Below, one piece after another: positions 43,022-52,101 of a stretch of 64,000 nt of DNA. The position numbers and the translations under genes were made by a program. The notes under the pieces are model-generated. The model saw nothing but the letters and a program-made list of their open reading frames with translations. It had not been told where the DNA came from and ran no database searches. Source of the DNA: CAYVQZ01 sp964453435 (GTDB lineage Bacteria; Abyssobacteria; SURF-5); the NCBI GenBank assembly GCA_964453435.1, contig CAYVQZ010000014.1:14116-78115 (forward strand), given 5' to 3'. Position 1 is the stretch's first letter, and the number at the start of each line of letters is the position of its first letter.

Positions 43022-44464
43022 CTACGCGGGGGGACAGGGTACGATTTTGAGGACGTGCGAGATGGAGCCGGGCAGCGGGTCGGGCAAGGAAACGGTGATT
43101 CGGGAGCCGTTTTGCCGCCAATCGAGAGCTTTGTCATGGCCTGACAGAGAGATTGTTGTGTCGGGCGCGCACGTCAATGATTCGATGGACACTTCGGGAC
43201 CGCTTATTGAACCGAGGATTATGGCAAACAGCGCGTCGTCTTTTTGAGTGAAACGAATATCCTTGCCGTCCGCGGTCTTCCCTTCGGCAGTCATCCACGG
43301 TCCTGTGTCATAGATGGCCTCACCGTTGAGGGCAAGCCATTTTCCAAGACCTTCAAGACGGTCGCGCTGCGCATTCGGAATCGTGCCGTCGGCCATAGGT
43401 CCGACGTTTATGAGAAGATTCCCGTTCTTGCTGACGATATCGACGAAGCTGTGAACGAGTTCTTCCGGCGTGAGAAGGTTTTCGTCCGGTTCATTACGGT
43501 TGTATCCGAAGGAAGTCCCGAGACCGCGGCACGCCTCCCATTTCCTTTGGCTGACCTTGTCGAACACAACGTACTCGGGGGTGACGAAATCATGATGGAT
43601 GCCCGGAGGGTCGGCCTGGCCGGAGGAAAACCTTGCATGAAACCAGGCGCCGACGTTGATTACAAGTCGCATGAGCCCGTTTTCCGGGTACGTTTTCTGA
43701 TTCCAACGGTCGTTGATAACGCCATCGGGAACGACCTCATAATAGTATGAGAACAATTCGAGCAGGTCGGCGTTTTTGGGATAACGAATGTCGTTCCACA
43801 GAATCGAGGGTTTGTAACGGTCGATAAGTTCCCTGAATTGATTTGTGCAATATTTCACATAAGCCTCTTCTTGAGGAGTATTGGTTAGGAATGTGAATGG
43901 GTCGCTGATGGCGGTTTCCTTGAACGACCAGTCCAATCCTCCGGAATAGTAAAGGCCCATTTTCAGGCCCTTCGCCCGAACCGCATCGATGACTTCGCCC
44001 ACAAAATCGCGGTCCGAGTGCAGTCCGGTCCTGTGAGGGTTCCTGTGGCTGGTGGGCCAGAGGGTGTAGCCGTCGTGATGCTTGGTCACCATCACGACGT
44101 ACCGCGCGCCTGCTTTCGCAAAAAGCTCGGCCCAGCCGGCGGGGTCGATGTTGGCCGAAGCCTTGACAAATTCGGGAACAAAATCGTAGTAGGAAAATCT
44201 TTCGCCATAGGTTTCGATATGGTGACGATAAGTAGGGCTGCCTTTGATTTTGCTCGTATTCAGATACCATTCGGCGTACGGGTTGTGCGCAATCTGATAT
44301 CTGTACCCTTTCTTTTTTATCAGGGTCTGATAGTCTTCGCCGTACGGAGCCCACGCCGGAACGGAGAAGGCACCCCAGTGAATGAATATGCCGAGTTTGG
44401 CATTGTCATACCATTCGGCCAAGGGTCGCGCTCTCAGCGATTCAAGGGTCGCTCTTGATGCCAT
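43022..44464 (-). CDS. Alpha-L-fucosidase family protein (GH29)
   Basis: Releases terminal fucose from glycans. Signature parts: KLGIFIHWGAFSVPAW, YVVMVTKHHDGYTLWPT, GLYYSGGLDWS and ILWNDIRYP, where the Asp is the expected nucleophile. A C-terminal beta domain runs from about residue 390. There is no signal peptide, so it probably acts in the cytosol on imported sugars. About 480 residues, standard size. A GH127 gene lies 128 bases upstream on the same strand. Confidence 0.92.
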   Translation of the reverse strand: MASRATLESLRARPLAEWYDNAKLGIFIHWGAFSVPAWAPYGEDYQTLIKKKGYRYQIAHNPYAEWYLNTSKIKGSPTYRHHIETYGERFSYYDFVPEFVKASANIDPAGWAELFAKAGARYVVMVTKHHDGYTLWPTSHRNPHRTGLHSDRDFVGEVIDAVRAKGLKMGLYYSGGLDWSFKETAISDPFTFLTNTPQEEAYVKYCTNQFRELIDRYKPSILWNDIRYPKNADLLELFSYYYEVVPDGVINDRWNQKTYPENGLMRLVINVGAWFHARFSSGQADPPGIHHDFVTPEYVVFDKVSQRKWEACRGLGTSFGYNRNEPDENLLTPEELVHSFVDIVSKNGNLLINVGPMADGTIPNAQRDRLEGLGKWLALNGEAIYDTGPWMTAEGKTADGKDIRFTQKDDALFAIILGSISGPEVSIESLTCAPDTTISLSGHDKALDWRQNGSRITVSLPDPLPGSISHVLKIVPCPPA

Positions 44465-44592
44465 GGGAATCCTCCGGTGTCTTGTCGAGGTTGCGTCTCA
44501 CGGTTCATCAGTGTGCGCTTCAGCGCATGCAATGTATGAGAGCTTCTACTGACCATTCAGTTCCCTTGGACAAGAGTTTTCGCCGCGCCATA

Positions 44593-46500
44593 TCAGTCGG
44601 AACACAGGAGCGGAAACTCGGTTACACGCAAATTTGTGCAGCCATAAGGAATAAGTTCGAGAGCTTCGGTTGGCTCGGCAGACCGAAGCGGGCTTATGGG
44701 CGGAGGGCCGGCGGCATTTTGCTCGAGCCGCCACTCCGGCGCGCGCTTTCCTTTCACACAGGCGCGAACCGGCGCGCCCTCCGGCGAGAACGGGCAGTCG
44801 CCGACAGGAACCTGGACGAACGACATCGATTTTTCGGGATTTCTTGGGTCGATTTCGAGCGCGTAGTTCCAAGGGGTTACGGGATAAACTTCCCAATCGG
44901 CATGCGGCAGCTCGCCCCTGACCTGTTTCCACTCCTCTCCTATCTTCAGGGAATAAACGAGCGGTCCACGCTCGATGGAAACGGCGCTGTTGTATCGCGC
45001 TTGGAGTCGCGCGCGCATAGGCAGACGCATGTTTACGCGACCAGTCCCTTTCCAAAGGCGGTCGATGCAGCAGAACGCGCCTCCATCGACAGTGACGGTT
45101 TCTTCATTGTTGACGCTGACCTTCGCATGTTCCGACCAGCCGGGAATGCGAAGTTGGAGAGAGAATCGAACGGGTTCTTCCGTATTGATGATAATGCTGA
45201 CCGCGTCGTTGAAAGGATAGTCGGTTTGCGCTTCGACGGAAACCGACCGGCCCTTGATTTCTGTTTTTACAATACACGGAGCATAGACGAGCGCGGCAAG
45301 CCCCTCGTCCGGCGTTTTCATCCAGAGGTGAGAGGCGAGTTTCGGCCAGCCCTGATGCATGTTGGCGGCGCAACAGCCGAAATTTGGCTCCAGCCCGTAG
45401 ATGTTCGCGTCGGCGGCGTTATCCGTGTAGATACGGTCTTCCGATATTTTACAGACAACCTGGTTGGCCTGTTGCACGTATTGATGGGCCCACATATCAG
45501 GCTTGAAGGTTGCGGGCAACGCATTGAAGGCAATGCGTTCGAGCCGGTCGGCGAGACGAGGGTCGCCGAGTATCGCGAGCAGCGTTTCGAGCGAGAACAT
45601 ATATTCGACGACAGCACACAGTTCGGCGCCCTGTGAAGGGTTGAGACCCGCAAGATGTTCATCGCCCGTAAATACGCCCGTTGCCTGGCCGTGGTACGCA
45701 TCCAGGGTATCGATTATCCGCCACACGGCGTCACGGTCGGCCGGGTCATGCGACTGGCGGTACCATACGCCGGGTTGTTTGATACCCATTGCGTTGTTCA
45801 CGACATGGGTTGCGAGATAGGTCCCGTTTTCCATGCTTTGTTCGACGTTCACCTTTTCTTTGAACGCGAAGTCGGCAAAGCTTTTGCCCCAGTCATATCC
45901 CTGCCCGCGGAGCTTCGCGGCCAGTTCGAGCAGCCATGCTTCGCCGGTGCGCTCAAAAAGCCAGTGTATGCTGAGAACGACGTCGGCCCATCGAACCTGC
46001 GCCCACATGAGTAAAGGCGATTCATTCAGAACAGTGTCAAGCTTTCTCAAGAATCTTGTCATAGCGAGAACGACACGCTCATCGCTCGTCGCCTCCTGAT
46101 ATTGCGTCAGGGCTTTCAGCGCGATGAAGCACGGCCAGGGGTCGTGCTTGTAGCCGTAGGTCCCATCCTGTATCGGCCCGAGCCAGCCGTCATCCTGCCG
46201 GCGCGCAAGAATGGAGTCGACCCAATGTTGAACCTTGGCTTTCAGTTTCGAATCATCGAGCAGAAAAGCCAGAGGGACAACGCCATCGAGCCAGTAGGGG
46301 CCTCGCTCCCACCCTTCCGCCCCGCCCCCTATCCATGCGCTGTCGGCAATGTCGGGCCAGAACTCATCGAGATGTCCACTGAGGCCGGCAGCCTGAATCT
46401 GAAGCTGGTTTCGGAGCCAGCCAGTGGGTTGTATGCGGCCCAATGGAAGAGGCAGAAGGGCCTTGTCAATCAATCGGGAAATCTTCTTTTGGCATCTCAT
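44593..46500 (-). CDS. Beta-L-arabinofuranosidase family protein (GH127/DUF1680)
   Basis: Hydrolyses L-arabinofuranosides or related sugars in an alpha/alpha barrel. In GH127 the active site is a zinc held by Glu and three Cys with a Cys nucleophile; here GAELCAVVE gives the Glu and first Cys, and NFGCCAAN gives the other two. Other marks: PYWLDGVVPLAFLL and GVFTGDEHLAG. C-terminal beta domains follow from about 430. No signal peptide is visible. With the GH29 gene it forms a small glycan-use pair. Confidence 0.92.
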   Translation of the reverse strand: MRCQKKISRLIDKALLPLPLGRIQPTGWLRNQLQIQAAGLSGHLDEFWPDIADSAWIGGGAEGWERGPYWLDGVVPLAFLLDDSKLKAKVQHWVDSILARRQDDGWLGPIQDGTYGYKHDPWPCFIALKALTQYQEATSDERVVLAMTRFLRKLDTVLNESPLLMWAQVRWADVVLSIHWLFERTGEAWLLELAAKLRGQGYDWGKSFADFAFKEKVNVEQSMENGTYLATHVVNNAMGIKQPGVWYRQSHDPADRDAVWRIIDTLDAYHGQATGVFTGDEHLAGLNPSQGAELCAVVEYMFSLETLLAILGDPRLADRLERIAFNALPATFKPDMWAHQYVQQANQVVCKISEDRIYTDNAADANIYGLEPNFGCCAANMHQGWPKLASHLWMKTPDEGLAALVYAPCIVKTEIKGRSVSVEAQTDYPFNDAVSIIINTEEPVRFSLQLRIPGWSEHAKVSVNNEETVTVDGGAFCCIDRLWKGTGRVNMRLPMRARLQARYNSAVSIERGPLVYSLKIGEEWKQVRGELPHADWEVYPVTPWNYALEIDPRNPEKSMSFVQVPVGDCPFSPEGAPVRACVKGKRAPEWRLEQNAAGPPPISPLRSAEPTEALELIPYGCTNLRVTEFPLLCSD

Positions 46501-46603
46501 GCGTGTGAGCTTCCGCCGACTTGGGTACTATCGCCCTCATTTGCATCATTTGGCCCGAAATCGTGGCGGCACAGTGTTTGCCCTGTTATGATGCCCTGCG
46601 CGA

Positions 46604-47926
46604 CTATTGAGGAACGAAGTGTCTTTTATCGTATTCCGGGTTATTCTTGTAGATTTCAAAACGCGGCAACGGCAGGAGACCGATTCCCAGAGTCGCTCGC
46701 ACGAAATAGACTGCGAGCCGGCCATAAAATGCGAACCTGCCCACAGTGCTCGTCATCTGATTCGAGAAGAACCTGAGCGAGTCAAAGAATTTCGGCGGGC
46801 AGCCCTCGAGTTTGGTGGCTTTGTCGAGGTGTGTATTCTCCTTGATGGCGCAGGCGCCGAAGAGAATTGTCCGGGGCGAATTACGGTCGTCCTTCAAACT
46901 TTTTCCCTGAACAATCCGCAGGTTGTTGAAGTCCTTCTTGCGGCTCAACCCGATCAGAAGCATCAGCGGACCCCTGAGGTTCGCGCCGCACCCCGAGCAC
47001 GATGTGTAGGTGAGTCTTTTAATTTCAAGACCGGTGTGTCCGGACAGCCTGATATCCAGATGCGGATCGTATTCCCAGGGAATATAGTTCGCGTGGTCCT
47101 CGATGCGATCGCCACGAATTTCGACGGCTTCGGGATTCTCCAATATATCCAATCTGCCGTGGCGTTCGGCATAGAGCTTCAGGTGTTCACACTCGGTCGG
47201 CTCACCGCCCAGCAGGCGCGCCCCCACTGCATCCGCCGCGAGAAAATCCGTTGAGGCGGCAAGAACATCGTATCGATGGGCGGTGCCGGTCGTCGCCTCC
47301 GGTCCCCTGTCCATGGCGTAAATACCATCGATGACGACCAGGCGCTGGGAAATCTTTTCCATCAGCCGGCTGATACGATAGTGGAGTATTCCGGCCGGCC
47401 CGTGAAAATACTTCTTCGAGGCCATGCTCATGCAGCCCTTGAGATTCTTGCTCGCGAGGGAGACGCGCGTGTCTCCGTGGGTCTTGAGGACGGGCAGATT
47501 GATGAAGAAATCGGTTTCAAGCGCCGCCTCCGCTATGTTTATCGGCACATCCTCGCTCATGACTTTCCTGTGTGGTCCAGCATTAAAGTCGATTAATTTC
47601 ACCCCGTAGCGTTTGGCGAGCTTGTCGTAGTGAACCCATTTGTAGGCTTTCATGGTGTTTGTGCCGAGTTCGTCGGTCACGGTTCCTTCACCGATGGAGA
47701 TGTCGCTCACACCGAAGTCTTTGAGCGCGCGAATCACACCCTCGATCACATTCGTCGTGGTCACCGTTCCGAATGGGGGTATGAAACCCGCTCCCGATGT
47801 GCATAGATTCGGCTTGAGCAAAACGCGGTCGCTCGACTTCAGGTTCTTGAATCCATCACAAAGGTTGATTGCTTCGGCGACCGAATTCAGGTTCTTGTAG
47901 CCAACTATGGAAACGACCGGTTTCAT
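46604..47926 (-). CDS. DUF362 domain protein
   Basis: About 440 residues. DUF362 core: VLLKPNLC, PPFGTVTTTNVIEGVIRAL, ISIGEGTVTDELGT, INLPVLKTHGDTRVSLASKNLKG and VVIDGIYAMDRGPEATTG. No ferredoxin module is attached, but the C-terminal part has YTSCSGCGAN, FGACAIK and LEGCPP, which may hold a metal centre. A weakly hydrophobic segment lies near 410-428. Function is unknown. Start ATG at 47926 has AGGAAGGAA upstream. It is 29 bases downstream of a diheme cytochrome gene, hinting at a redox role. Confidence 0.82.
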   Translation of the reverse strand: MKPVVSIVGYKNLNSVAEAINLCDGFKNLKSSDRVLLKPNLCTSGAGFIPPFGTVTTTNVIEGVIRALKDFGVSDISIGEGTVTDELGTNTMKAYKWVHYDKLAKRYGVKLIDFNAGPHRKVMSEDVPINIAEAALETDFFINLPVLKTHGDTRVSLASKNLKGCMSMASKKYFHGPAGILHYRISRLMEKISQRLVVIDGIYAMDRGPEATTGTAHRYDVLAASTDFLAADAVGARLLGGEPTECEHLKLYAERHGRLDILENPEAVEIRGDRIEDHANYIPWEYDPHLDIRLSGHTGLEIKRLTYTSCSGCGANLRGPLMLLIGLSRKKDFNNLRIVQGKSLKDDRNSPRTILFGACAIKENTHLDKATKLEGCPPKFFDSLRFFSNQMTSTVGRFAFYGRLAVYFVRATLGIGLLPLPRFEIYKNNPEYDKRHFVPQ

Positions 47927-47955
47927 GATAGTGTTCCTTCCTTCGGGGCAGCCTC

Positions 47956-48519
47956 TCACTCGGGTATATTGACATAGTCGTCGTCAAAAACCCCCTGGTC
48001 GGCGGCCGTGTGGCACGCGGTGCAATTGGAAAAGGACCCTATGGATTTTCTTTGGAAAACTTCAATTGGAACATCGTGATGCTTGCGCTGAATGTATGGT
48101 ATTTCCGTGATTCTGGTCGGAGTTTGACCTTTTAAGCTCCGCAGAATTTTCGCCGCTCGCCGTGACCCTGAGTTGTCTGCGGCATTCGATTCCAGGTATT
48201 GGGCAATGGTCTTGACCGCGCCCGCTTCTATCAGCGCCTCAACCCCATTATGGTTTTCCATTTGTGACAATATCTTGCGCCATGAACCCGCCGGCAGCAA
48301 CTCCGGCAGGTATGGAAAGTGGCACGCTCCGCACTGCTCGGCGTAGGTTTGATTCTCGACTGGAGCGAAGTCTCTTTTTGGATAGGCGTCTTTATGAAAA
48401 AAGCCACGATTTCGATGTCTGCGTTCGCCATTGTCTGCGGACGCAAGCCCGACAAACAAAAAAGTAATTGTGAAAATAAGCGTAAGCGAAACGGCCCATG
48501 TAACTTTTCCATTTTTCAT
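47956..48519 (-). CDS. Periplasmic diheme cytochrome c
   Basis: A 187-residue exported protein. Signal peptide residues 1-28 (basic MKNGK, hydrophobic core, LASA). Two haem sites: CGACH (63-67) and CTACH (166-170). The first haem region, EQCGACHFPYLPELLPAGSW, and the far C-terminal second site match DHC-type diheme cytochromes. Start ATG at 48519 has GAGGAAAT upstream; the longer open frame to 48600 is not used. It probably transfers electrons in the periplasm; the partner is unknown. Confidence 0.87.
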   Translation of the reverse strand: MKNGKVTWAVSLTLIFTITFLFVGLASADNGERRHRNRGFFHKDAYPKRDFAPVENQTYAEQCGACHFPYLPELLPAGSWRKILSQMENHNGVEALIEAGAVKTIAQYLESNAADNSGSRRAAKILRSLKGQTPTRITEIPYIQRKHHDVPIEVFQRKSIGSFSNCTACHTAADQGVFDDDYVNIPE

Positions 48520-48854
48520 CGTACAATTTCCTCTTTCTGAGATCGTCGAAACCTCAAGGAATACGACTTGTTCAACCGACACGCCGCATAAAAGCGCCAT
48601 TCATGTCGCACACCCGACTTGTTCTGCGACACTGAGCTTCAGATTCTTGAATTCTTCCCATGATTCGCGAGAGTGCGTGGACATAGCGCTTTGCTACGAA
48701 ATGCGCTCCTGCTTGCGCGGAGGTGAGCAAGAAAAAACCATTCATTCGTGATATTCGCACGATTTGCGTCATTCGTGTTCCACGAGTTTCTTTGGTTTTT
48801 GGGCGCGGCTGCGCGGCGCTGCGTAACTCCATGGAAAACGGCTCTCCGTCGCGC
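48520..48854. other. Gene-free stretch between cytochrome and ABC permease genes
   Basis: 335 bases with no supported gene, promoter or terminator. The part near 48745-48790 has low-complexity ATTCGTG/CGTCATTCGTG text, like degraded dispersed repeats. Confidence 0.4.
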
Positions 48855-50066
48855 TCATTCATGGCGCAGGGCGTCGATGGGGTTGAGACGGGCGGCTTTT
48901 CTGGCGGGGAAATAGCCGAATATCACTCCGACCGCCCCTGAAAAAACGAATGCAATGACGACAATGGTCAAGCTGAAGATAAATGGCACCTTCAGAAGCT
49001 CCGTACAGACGGCTGCCGCAGAGAGTCCGAGTATTATTCCGCCGATACCGCCAAACGAGGCCAACACGACTGCCTCCACGAGGAACTGCAGTTGTATCTC
49101 GCGCTCCATGGCGCCGACGGCCAACCGAATACCGATCTCTCTTGTGCGCTCGGTGACCGACACGAGCATGATGTTCATGATTCCGATTCCGCCCACCAGC
49201 AAGCTCACGGCGGCCACCGCGCTGAGCAGAGCTGTCAGCACGCGGGTAGTGGTCGTCAACGTGCTCACTAGTTCTTCCATGTTATGCAGGTGAAAATCGT
49301 CTTCTTCGCCGGGAGGAATGCGGCGACGCTCGCGCAGCAGGTGTTCGATGTCGCTTTGGACTTTTTCGGTGGAAAAACCATGTTGGGCCGAGACGTACAT
49401 GCGACCGACATCCTGGTTGCCGGCTATGCGCCGTTGAAAAGTGCGAATCGGCACAAGCACCAAGTCATCCTGGTCCATTCCAAAGCTTGAGGGTCCCTTT
49501 GCCTTGAGCACGCCAATGACACGGCAGGAGAGTTTCTCGAGGCGGATGACTTCGTCCAGCGGGTCTTGGCCGCCGAACAGTTCCTTTCGCACGGTCGCGC
49601 CCAGAATGCAGACGGCGCTTCCTGCACGAAGTTCGCTTTCAGAGAACAAACGTCCCGATTCGAGTGAGCAATTCAGCACGGTAAGATAAGAGTTGTCGGC
49701 GCCTACGATGGCCGTTGACCAGTTCGCATTGCCATAGATAGCCTGCATGGCCCTGGAGGATACGGGCGCGACGGCGGCGACTCCGGGAGTCTCGCGAACG
49801 ATGGCTTCTGCATCTTCGAGTTCGAAAGGCTTACCAACCATCCTCGTGCCTCCGGGACCTCGTCGTCCCTGTCCCTGATGAATTTGAAGCATATTCGTGC
49901 CGAGACCGGAGATATCGGCTGTCACCTGGGCGGTAACGCCGTCGCCCAAGGTGACCAGGGTAATGACGGCAGCCACTCCGATAACGATCCCGAGAACCGT
50001 CAAAGAGGAGCGGAGAACGTTTCGCCGAACTTCCCGGAAGGCGAGCAGAATCATATCCCACAACAT
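48855..50066 (-). CDS. MacB-type ABC transporter permease
   Basis: A 403-residue permease: helix 1 near 20-40, a periplasmic MacB-PCD domain (about 45-240), then three helices (about 275-300, 330-355, 365-390). Marks: LRSSLTVLGIVIGVAAVI, GGIGIMNIMLVSVTERTREIGIRLAVGA and the ending FGYFPARKAARLNPIDALRHE. The ATPase is a separate gene that ends on this start codon (TAATG). Together with MacA- and TolC-like genes upstream it forms a tripartite exporter of macrolide, peptide or lipid type. Confidence 0.93.
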   Translation of the reverse strand: MLWDMILLAFREVRRNVLRSSLTVLGIVIGVAAVITLVTLGDGVTAQVTADISGLGTNMLQIHQGQGRRGPGGTRMVGKPFELEDAEAIVRETPGVAAVAPVSSRAMQAIYGNANWSTAIVGADNSYLTVLNCSLESGRLFSESELRAGSAVCILGATVRKELFGGQDPLDEVIRLEKLSCRVIGVLKAKGPSSFGMDQDDLVLVPIRTFQRRIAGNQDVGRMYVSAQHGFSTEKVQSDIEHLLRERRRIPPGEEDDFHLHNMEELVSTLTTTTRVLTALLSAVAAVSLLVGGIGIMNIMLVSVTERTREIGIRLAVGAMEREIQLQFLVEAVVLASFGGIGGIILGLSAAAVCTELLKVPFIFSLTIVVIAFVFSGAVGVIFGYFPARKAARLNPIDALRHE

Positions 50067-50803
50067 TATGCCGTTTCTCCGTTTGTTTCGTCGTTGTCGA
50101 TACCGCCATCAAGAAAGCGGACGATCCGCTTGGCATAGGCGGCCATGTTGGAATCATGCGTCACCATGACAATCGTTATGCCGAGTTCGCGATTGAATCT
50201 GGTGAGCAAAGCCATAATTTCACGGCTGCGGGCCGAATCGAGATTTCCGGTTGGTTCGTCGGCCAAAAGCACCGATGGGTCGGTGACGATAGCGCGGGCG
50301 ATTGCCACCCGTTGCTGTTCTCCGCCGGACAGTTCGCCGGGGGTATGGTGTTCCCATCCTTTAAGGCCGACGGCGTCAAGCGCTTTCACCGCGCGCGCAT
50401 GCCGTTCACCGGAAGGGATGCCGCGATAAATCAGCGGCATTTCGACATTCTCCAGGGCGCGTGTTCGGTTCAGCAGGTTGAAACCCTGAAAGACAAACCC
50501 GAGGTAGTTGCGCCGCAGAAGCGCACGCTGGTCGCGCGATAATGTTCCCACATCCACTCCTTTGAAGAGAAAGGCTCCGGACGTCGGAGTATCCAGACAC
50601 CCAAGGATATTCATACAGGTGGACTTACCCGAGCCACTCGGGCCCATGACGGCAACAAAATCGCCGTCGAAAATACAAAGGTCGATGCCGCGAAGCGCCG
50701 TCATGGCGGCGTGACCTTTGCCGTAAACTTTCGCGACTCCTCTCAGTTCAATGAAAGGCGGACCAGCTTGGCCGTTTCTCCGATGTACCGTCTCGCTTGT
50801 CAT
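50066..50803 (-). CDS. MacB/LolD-type ABC transporter ATPase
   Basis: About 245 residues. Walker A GPSGSGKST, Q-loop FVFQGFNLL, signature LSGGEQQRVAIARA, Walker B VLLADEPTGNLDS, H-loop VTHD. I start at the ATG at 50803, whose ATGA overlaps the stop of the MacA-like gene; the longer frame to 50938 overlaps that gene. It powers the permease encoded next. Confidence 0.95.
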   Translation of the reverse strand: MTSETVHRRNGQAGPPFIELRGVAKVYGKGHAAMTALRGIDLCIFDGDFVAVMGPSGSGKSTCMNILGCLDTPTSGAFLFKGVDVGTLSRDQRALLRRNYLGFVFQGFNLLNRTRALENVEMPLIYRGIPSGERHARAVKALDAVGLKGWEHHTPGELSGGEQQRVAIARAIVTDPSVLLADEPTGNLDSARSREIMALLTRFNRELGITIVMVTHDSNMAAYAKRIVRFLDGGIDNDETNGETA

Positions 50804-52077
50804 CTCTTTGATTCCCGAATGGCGACGATGAGGGGCAAGCCGGGCTCGAGATTGTCCGACAGCACCTCGGTCATCCGCCCGTCCGTCGCTCCCGTCGTTA
50901 TGTGAACGGGATTCGGCTTCCCATCTTTGAGAATCCACACACGTTTTTGTCCTCGGTCGCCGGTCGATTCATCGGGCCGCGTTGGCGGACGTCTGTACGG
51001 ACGCGGAAAGAGCATGCTGGTTATGCCGCCGCCCTGCGAGCGTGCTTTTCCTTCTTCAGGCGGGGAGAACCGCAATGCGGTATTGGGCGCCAGCACGGCG
51101 TCGTCCACTTTTTTTACGGTTATGTTTGCCGTGGCTGTCATACCAGGCCGAAGCAACAGCTCTGAATTATCGACTTTCAACAAGCTCTCATAGGTAACTA
51201 CGCCATCAACAGTCTTGGACCCATACCGAACCTGGGTAACCGTCGCCTGAAAGCTCTGTCCCGGATATGCGTCAACGGTGAAGACTGCGTCTTGTCCCTC
51301 CCTTACCTGCCCGACATCGGCTTCATCCACGTCCACGTGCAGTTCCATTTGAGCCAGGTCCTCCGCGAGGGTGAAGAGTATTGGAGCCTGCAATGATGCC
51401 GCCACGGTCTGGCCGGGCTCGACCTCGCGAGTTAGCACGATACCGTTTATCGGCGACCGAATCACCGCTTTCGCCAAATCGGTCTTATCGCCATTGAGCG
51501 TCGCCTGCGCCTCGGAAACCTGGGCGCGGGCGATTGCTTCAACGGCCCGCGCGCGCTTGAATGCCGCATCCGCAGCGTCCAAGTCACGCTGCGAGGGCGC
51601 CTTTTTCCCTGTCTTTTCCCACACCTCTCGCAGGCGCTCCAACTCGTTACGGGTCTCCAGAACGTTTGCCTCCGCTTCCAACACCCGCGCACGCGCCGAT
51701 TCGAGCGCAGCCTGCGACCGAATGACCTGCGCCTCGAGTTTTTCGGTGTCCAACCTCGCCAACACCTGCCCGACTTTGACCCGGTCATTATAGTCGACCT
51801 CGACGGTTTCAATGATGCCGGAGAGTTCGCTGCCCACCTCGACGCGATTAGTCGGCTCGAGCGTTCCGGTTGCAATTACGGAAACAGTCAAGTCTCCGCG
51901 TCGCGTCGGCTGAGTTTCATACGAGAAAGATTTGGCGTTATCAGCGGATCGCCATCGTACCACCGCAAACATTAATGCCGCCACCAGAATGAACACTGCG
52001 ATCAGCTTCAGTTGCTTCGCGCGTCTCGACGAATGTGCACCGCCCAAAGCACGCTCGACGTCGGTTTCCGACTTCAT
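50800..52077 (-). CDS. MacA-type membrane fusion protein
   Basis: Periplasmic adaptor that links MacB to TolC. One N-terminal helix (about 22-38), a lipoyl domain (VEVGSELSGIIETVEVDYNDRVKVGQVLARLD), a long coiled-coil hairpin (about 95-165) and a beta-barrel (DLAQMELHVDVDEADVGQVREG). A Gly/Arg/Pro-rich loop near 330-370 (GITSMLFPRPYRRPP) is longer than usual. Start ATG at 52077 has GAGGTGG ten bases upstream. Confidence 0.93.
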   Translation of the reverse strand: MKSETDVERALGGAHSSRRAKQLKLIAVFILVAALMFAVVRWRSADNAKSFSYETQPTRRGDLTVSVIATGTLEPTNRVEVGSELSGIIETVEVDYNDRVKVGQVLARLDTEKLEAQVIRSQAALESARARVLEAEANVLETRNELERLREVWEKTGKKAPSQRDLDAADAAFKRARAVEAIARAQVSEAQATLNGDKTDLAKAVIRSPINGIVLTREVEPGQTVAASLQAPILFTLAEDLAQMELHVDVDEADVGQVREGQDAVFTVDAYPGQSFQATVTQVRYGSKTVDGVVTYESLLKVDNSELLLRPGMTATANITVKKVDDAVLAPNTALRFSPPEEGKARSQGGGITSMLFPRPYRRPPTRPDESTGDRGQKRVWILKDGKPNPVHITTGATDGRMTEVLSDNLEPGLPLIVAIRESKR

Positions 52078-52101
52078 TTTCAAAATACCACCTCGTCTCA
52101 A

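Noticed and set aside
44455..45636. 393-residue plus-strand open frame
   Set aside because: Antisense to the GH127 gene, no domain seen.
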